Positions 8,189 through 11,140 of a DNA stretch of 11,140 nucleotides are shown in pieces (within the stretch, counting starts at the first letter, position 1; each line of letters opens with the position of its first letter). This DNA comes from Perkinsus olseni (taxonomy: Eukaryota; Perkinsozoa; Perkinsida; Perkinsidae). The translations under genes were made by a program, and so were the position numbers. The notes beneath the pieces are model-generated. The model saw only the letters and a program-made list of their open reading frames with translations, did not search any database and was not told where the DNA came from. The stretch lies in contig JABANP010000939.1 in the NCBI GenBank assembly GCA_013115135.1, positions 1-11,140 of the forward strand, read 5' to 3'.

Positions 8189-8771
8189 GAGTCTGACAAC
8201 GGAAGGTGGGGCTGTTAACGTCGGCATCATCGACTTGTGGATGTTCCTACTTTACCGTCGGTTTTCGGAGAGTATGGAGGAGCCCCAAGAGACGGCTATG
8301 GCGACTTGGGTGTTCAGAAACGGCACACCAAGACAGTTCGCCCCGGCGACGTCTACCCTGTCGACTGTACTTCAGCCACTCAACAATGGGGCTGGCCATT
8401 TTGTGGGTGCTATTCGTCACCAAGGACAGCTTTTCTACGTCGACAGTCTCAACCTTCCCATAAACGAGACGGTCCGACGGAGTCTGAACGAGCTGTTCGG
8501 ACCGAACAGGATGTACATAAGGCTTGGCGTGCAGAGGCAGGGTGCCGACGGCAATCTGTGTGGGCTCCACGTATTGGCGCACATGACGGAGCTGATGCTT
8601 TCGGAATCCACTCCATCTCAAGTGGCCGCCACGAACTTCGATGAGGGTATGATGCGCGAGCATGTATTTCGCTGTCTGAGAGATCACGAGGCTCGTCGCT
8701 TCCCGAAACTCGATATAGATTCTAGGCTTGTACTACCTGAACACTTTCCGAACTCTGTTGAAGTCGTGTAG
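8181..8771 (+). CDS. C48/ULP1-like cysteine protease domain (C-terminal part of the split MULE gene)
   Basis: Papain-like clan CE protease of the type that processes SUMO or other ubiquitin-like tags. In about 196 residues from 8181 the order is His, Asp, Gln, Cys, as in ULP1: His in GAGHFVGAI (8397-8399), Asp in LFYVDSLN (8442-8444), Gln in QRQGADGN, and the nucleophile Cys in NLCGLH (8559-8561). The His-Asp gap is 15, and the Gln lies 7 residues before the Cys, both close to the family. The N-terminal segment NVGIIDLWMFLLY resembles the helix preceding the core. The first in-frame ATG now is at 8241; the frame further upstream runs into the hAT element. Frame and target duplication show it was continuous with the transposase. 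Whether this part is still expressed, from 8241 or by other means, is unknown. Confidence 0.8.
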   Translation, partial: DRRSLTTEGGAVNVGIIDLWMFLLYRRFSESMEEPQETAMATWVFRNGTPRQFAPATSTLSTVLQPLNNGAGHFVGAIRHQGQLFYVDSLNLPINETVRRSLNELFGPNRMYIRLGVQRQGADGNLCGLHVLAHMTELMLSESTPSQVAATNFDEGMMREHVFRCLRDHEARRFPKLDIDSRLVLPEHFPNSVEVV

Positions 8772-8777
8772 AGTCCG

Positions 8778-8990
8778 ATGACCATTGTGCTTCCGTTCCG
8801 CTTCAGTGAATGCGTGGTTGATTCAGTGTTCTCTGATCAATTGAAAGGTAGAGTGGTGTGCGGGACACTGGGTGACCGTCATGGAGACTTATACCGGATG
8901 CCGCGGATACTTGAATTGCTAAAGGCTACAACGCCCAAGATGTCCTTCAGAGTCAGCACACAATACAGTGTATTGAATACACCCTACTGA
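8778..8990 (+). CDS. Small ORF after the protease, unrecognised
   Basis: 70 codons from ATG 8778, starting 6 bases after the protease stop. The composition is moderately protein-like with no known motif, signal peptide or membrane segment. It may be a decayed third ORF of the MULE or a chance frame. Confidence 0.2.
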   Translation: MTIVLPFRFSECVVDSVFSDQLKGRVVCGTLGDRHGDLYRMPRILELLKATTPKMSFRVSTQYSVLNTPY

Positions 8991-9004
8991 GTAGGGCCTA
9001 CTCA
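8968..9004. repeat. Two adjacent short inverted repeats
   Basis: GTGTATT-G-AATACAC at 8968-8982 and TGAGTAG-GGC-CTACTCA at 8988-9004. They stand after the last frame of the element and could affect 3' end formation; that role is a guess. Confidence 0.5.
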
Positions 9005-9249
9005 AAGTGATACAAAACCCATCTTCTAAATGTCAGCAGGAGTTTACACGGACTGCTCTCAGCAACTCGAAACACACAAGGCAACGCAACGCAACGCAAC
9101 GCAACGCATGAAACCGTCAAAAGCAATAACACTCGAAAATGTCAAAAAGTATCCGTTTTATAAAGATGTTCACACTTTGAATTGAACCCGAGTTCTCCGC
9201 GACGCAACCCGAAGCTCCCCCACCACACCAATTACACTTTACTTCTGGC
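9005..9249. other. Non-coding right end of the MULE with pentamer repeat
   Basis: No gene seen. GCAAC is repeated five times at 9081-9105. Confidence 0.7.
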
Positions 9250-9350
9250 TCAACCTCGCTGCGCGAGGTTGTCCGTACCTTTTTGTGGCGCGCGACGATT
9301 TATACGTACAGATGTGGATACGTACGGATGTTGATACGTACGGATGTGGG
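9250..9350 (-). repeat. MULE right terminal inverted repeat
   Basis: Mirror of 2264-2364. The hairpin is at 9251-9271 (loop TGC) and the three 16-bp repeats are at 9302-9349. The base matching 2287 is C in the minus-strand reading, instead of T. Confidence 0.97.
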
Positions 9351-9600
9351 ACAACCGCAACTTTCCCATCAATCGTGCGTTGCCATCTCTTTCTTCTCTT
9401 ATGAAGGTGTCGGACGATCGTCTGATGGGTTCACTCGCGTAGACTCACCAGAGATTGGTTACTGGTGGCCCGTCCCGGCGCCGTTCGTGACACGAACAGT
9501 CGATGAATCCAAAATTTTCTGGACGAGTGTTGCGACGACCAATGACAACACAGCTCGTCATACAGCGGAAGTATACAGTATTCGCGAGGGAGTATCTTAG
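9351..9600 (+). CDS. Open frame leaving the MULE right end, possible 3' end of a disrupted gene
   Basis: 82 codons between the TIR edge and TAG at 9598, with protein-like content (GYWWPVPAPF, ESKIFWTSVATT) and no recognised family. The frame is also open back through the TIR. It could be the tail of a host gene hit by the MULE. On the other side, a plus-strand frame at about 2152-2263 (AIPFRADTITLIIASS) is a candidate for the matching upstream part, but without a target duplication the join cannot be shown. It ends about 190 bp before the serC B start. Confidence 0.25.
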
Positions 9601-9793
9601 CTCCAAGCACGCTAATGATTTTGTCACAACATGCTTGTGCTAGGCTGCGGAGATACCCTATCGCGAGTTTGGGGGGCTACCTAGTTGTTGTCAGACTATG
9701 GTGGCAGCGGCGAGCTCATTCCATATGAAGTTGCAATGGTCGCTCACCGTTCGTGTGTAGTTTTTCTCGTGTTTTATTGTTAAAAGAACAAGT

Positions 9794-11015
9794 ATGCCTT
9801 CGGCACAGTTCCCGCGCAAGTACGATCGTGTCTATAACTTCAGTGCTGGTCCTTGCTGCTTCCCTGACGAGGTGAGTCTGCTGGCCGTCTTGAGTGTAAT
9901 AGGATGATCATTTGGTTGGGTAGGTCCTCGAGCAAGCCCGAGACGAGATGCTCAACTGGCACGGGTGTGGTATGTCCGTGATGGAGATGAGCCATCGTGG
10001 AAAGGAGTACACTTCTATCATCGAGGCGGCCGAAGCCGACCTCCGTGAGATCTTGAACATCCCCGACAACTTCAAGGTCATCTTCTACCAAGGCGGTGCC
10101 ACCTTGCAGTTCGCTGGTATCCCCTTCAACATGATGGGTGAGGGAAAGAAGGCTGATTACATTGTAAGCCTTCAGTATCAAGTCTCCCTTCGACTGTTTT
10201 CTCCTCAGGTGACCGGCCAATGGAGTGAGAAGGCCGCTAAGGAAGCTGCCAAGTACGGCGATGTGAATATCGTTGCCAACACCAAGCCCGAGAAGTTCAC
10301 TCGTGTCCCTCGTATGTCCGAGTATAAGGACAAGCTCAGTTCCGATGCGAGTTATGTGTATTATTGCATGAACGAGACTGTTAATGGTGTGGAGTTCGAC
10401 TATGTCCCCGATGTTGGTGACAAGCCCCTCGTCTGCGATATGAGCAGCAACTTCATGTCGAGGCCCATCGATTTCTCGAAGTACGCTGTTGTCTACGCCG
10501 GTGCTCAGAAGAATCTCGGTCCTGCTGGTGTCACGGTTGTTATTGTTGATGAGAAGTACTTGGGTAATGAGATGCCCATGACCCCTGCCTACTTAAACTG
10601 GGCCACTATGGCTAAGGCTGGTTCCATGTATAACACTCCTGCGTGCTATGCTATTTACATGACTGGTTTGTATCTCAAGTACACCAAGGCCCACGGTGGA
10701 CTCAAGCATTGGGATGATCTCGCTGAGAAGAAGTCTGGTCTACTTTACAAGGCCATCGAGGATAGCAACGGTTTTTACAACGCTCCTGTTGAGAAGAACG
10801 TTCGCTCTCGTATGAACGTCCCCTTTGTAATCAAGGATAATGATGATGACTTGAAGAAGAAGTTCCTCGCTGAGGCTAAGGAGGTCGGCCTTGTCACTCT
10901 GTCTGGTCACAGGAGTGTCGGAGGTCTCCGAGCCAGTCTCTACAACGGTATGCCTTTGGAGGGTGTACAGCATCTCGTCGACTTCATGCAGAAGTTCTAT
11001 AACGAAAACCAGTAA
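9794..11015 (+). CDS. serC: Phosphoserine aminotransferase, copy B (intact)
   Basis: Same enzyme as copy A and the better-preserved copy. Exons are 9794-9871, 9924-10163 and 10209-11015 (TAA), giving 374 aa, close to the roughly 360-370 aa of bacterial and animal PSAT. It starts MPSAQFPRKYDRVYNFSAGP. SVMEMSHRGKEY, the QGGATLQF cofactor-loop region, the PLP lysine K207 in AGAQKNLGPAG and the phosphate/carboxylate-binding GHRSVGGLRAS are all present. It ends in FYNENQ. No targeting peptide is evident, so a cytosolic enzyme is likely. The 5' flank (9601-9793) is T-rich near the ATG, with AG dinucleotides that could serve as cis- or trans-splice acceptors. Protein differences from copy A lie only in exon 1 (A4/E, D25/V) and the last residues. 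Confidence 0.95.
9872..9923 (+). other. Intron 1 of serC copy B (52 bp)
   Basis: GTGAGT...GGGTAG, phase 0, between FPDE and VLEQARDEML. Confidence 0.92.
10164..10208 (+). other. Intron 2 of serC copy B (45 bp, in frame)
   Basis: GTAAGC...CTCAG, phase 0. Its length is a multiple of three and it is stop-free. Removal gives ADYIVTGQWSEKAA, as in the family. Confidence 0.9.
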
Positions 11016-11140
11016 AACTTACCAACTGTTTTCGTCCGTCGCGGTCTCCTTTATCATTCAACACTACTGAATGCTAGGCTCGGTGGGCCGTGTGCTCACC
11101 AGCCGACTATATAAATTCGCAAAGTAGTTTTTTTATGATT

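Larger units (their letters stand above)
2264..9350. mobile_element. Mutator-like element (MULE), 7,087 bp, with transposase-ULP1 gene and captured host DNA
   Basis: DNA transposon bounded by 101-bp inverted repeats (2264-2364 and 9250-9350; 100 of 101 bases match). Inside, plus strand: a captured host segment (2758-3536), a decayed region (3730-4909), a FLYWCH/MULE transposase (5275-7461) and a C48-type protease domain (8181-8771). The transposase family, the long TIRs and the carriage of gene fragments all indicate a MULE; plant Kaonashi (KI) MULEs are the known precedent for ULP1-like domains in such elements. A target duplication of about 9 bp is expected but not visible: the 9 bases outside each end do not match. 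Near-identical TIRs suggest a young insertion; an internal hAT insertion has since split the main gene. Confidence 0.88.
9794..11140. repeat. Right arm of large inverted repeat (serC copy B plus 3' flank)
   Basis: Reverse complement of 1-1363, including about 125 bp beyond the stop codon. The arm reaches the window edge. Confidence 0.93.

Noticed and set aside
9081..9105. GCAAC pentamer array as a telomeric or CRISPR-like repeat
   Set aside because: There are only five units without spacers; it is an ordinary microsatellite.

Overview
The window is nuclear DNA of a eukaryote, most likely a protist. The evidence is spliceosomal introns of 45-59 bp with GT..AG ends in a phosphoserine aminotransferase gene, fragments of a spliceosomal-type cyclophilin and an RS-domain protein, and class II transposons of purely eukaryotic type. 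Very short introns, tight gene spacing (about 96 bp between two captured genes) and roughly balanced base composition would fit a Perkinsus-like alveolate. That assignment is inference from impression; nothing here proves it.

Layout. The two ends are an inverted duplication of one three-exon gene, serC/PSAT. Copy A (1363 down to about 9, minus strand) and copy B (9794-11015, plus strand) are head to head and transcribed outward, with about 8.4 kb between them. Exons 2-3 are about 98% identical and every substitution I found is silent. Exon 1 and intron 1 are much more diverged. Copy A carries a one-base insertion that replaces its last residues with a 42-residue tail.

The spacer is dominated by a 7.1 kb Mutator-like element (MULE), 2264-9350. 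It is bounded by 101-bp terminal inverted repeats that differ at one base. Each repeat has three 16-bp direct repeats at its outer end and a 9-bp hairpin at its inner end. On the left the element carries what looks like captured host DNA: the last two exons of a PPIL3-like cyclophilin gene, followed after 96 bp by the start of an RS-domain gene (2758-3536). Next comes a decayed region with coding character in shifting frames (3730-4909). On the right is a FLYWCH zinc finger plus MULE DDE transposase (from 5275 or 5380), and then a C48/ULP1-like cysteine protease domain (to 8771).

The main finding is that transposase and protease were one reading frame. An 825-bp hAT-type non-autonomous element (7356-8180) sits between them, flanked by a perfect 8-bp target duplication. 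Ignoring that insertion and one copy of the duplication leaves one open frame of about 887 codons joining the two domains. The locus is therefore a nest: a hAT MITE inside a transposase-protease MULE that carries host gene pieces, inside an inverted duplication of a serine-biosynthesis gene. As it stands the MULE has a broken fused gene, although its transposase part still has all DDE residues.
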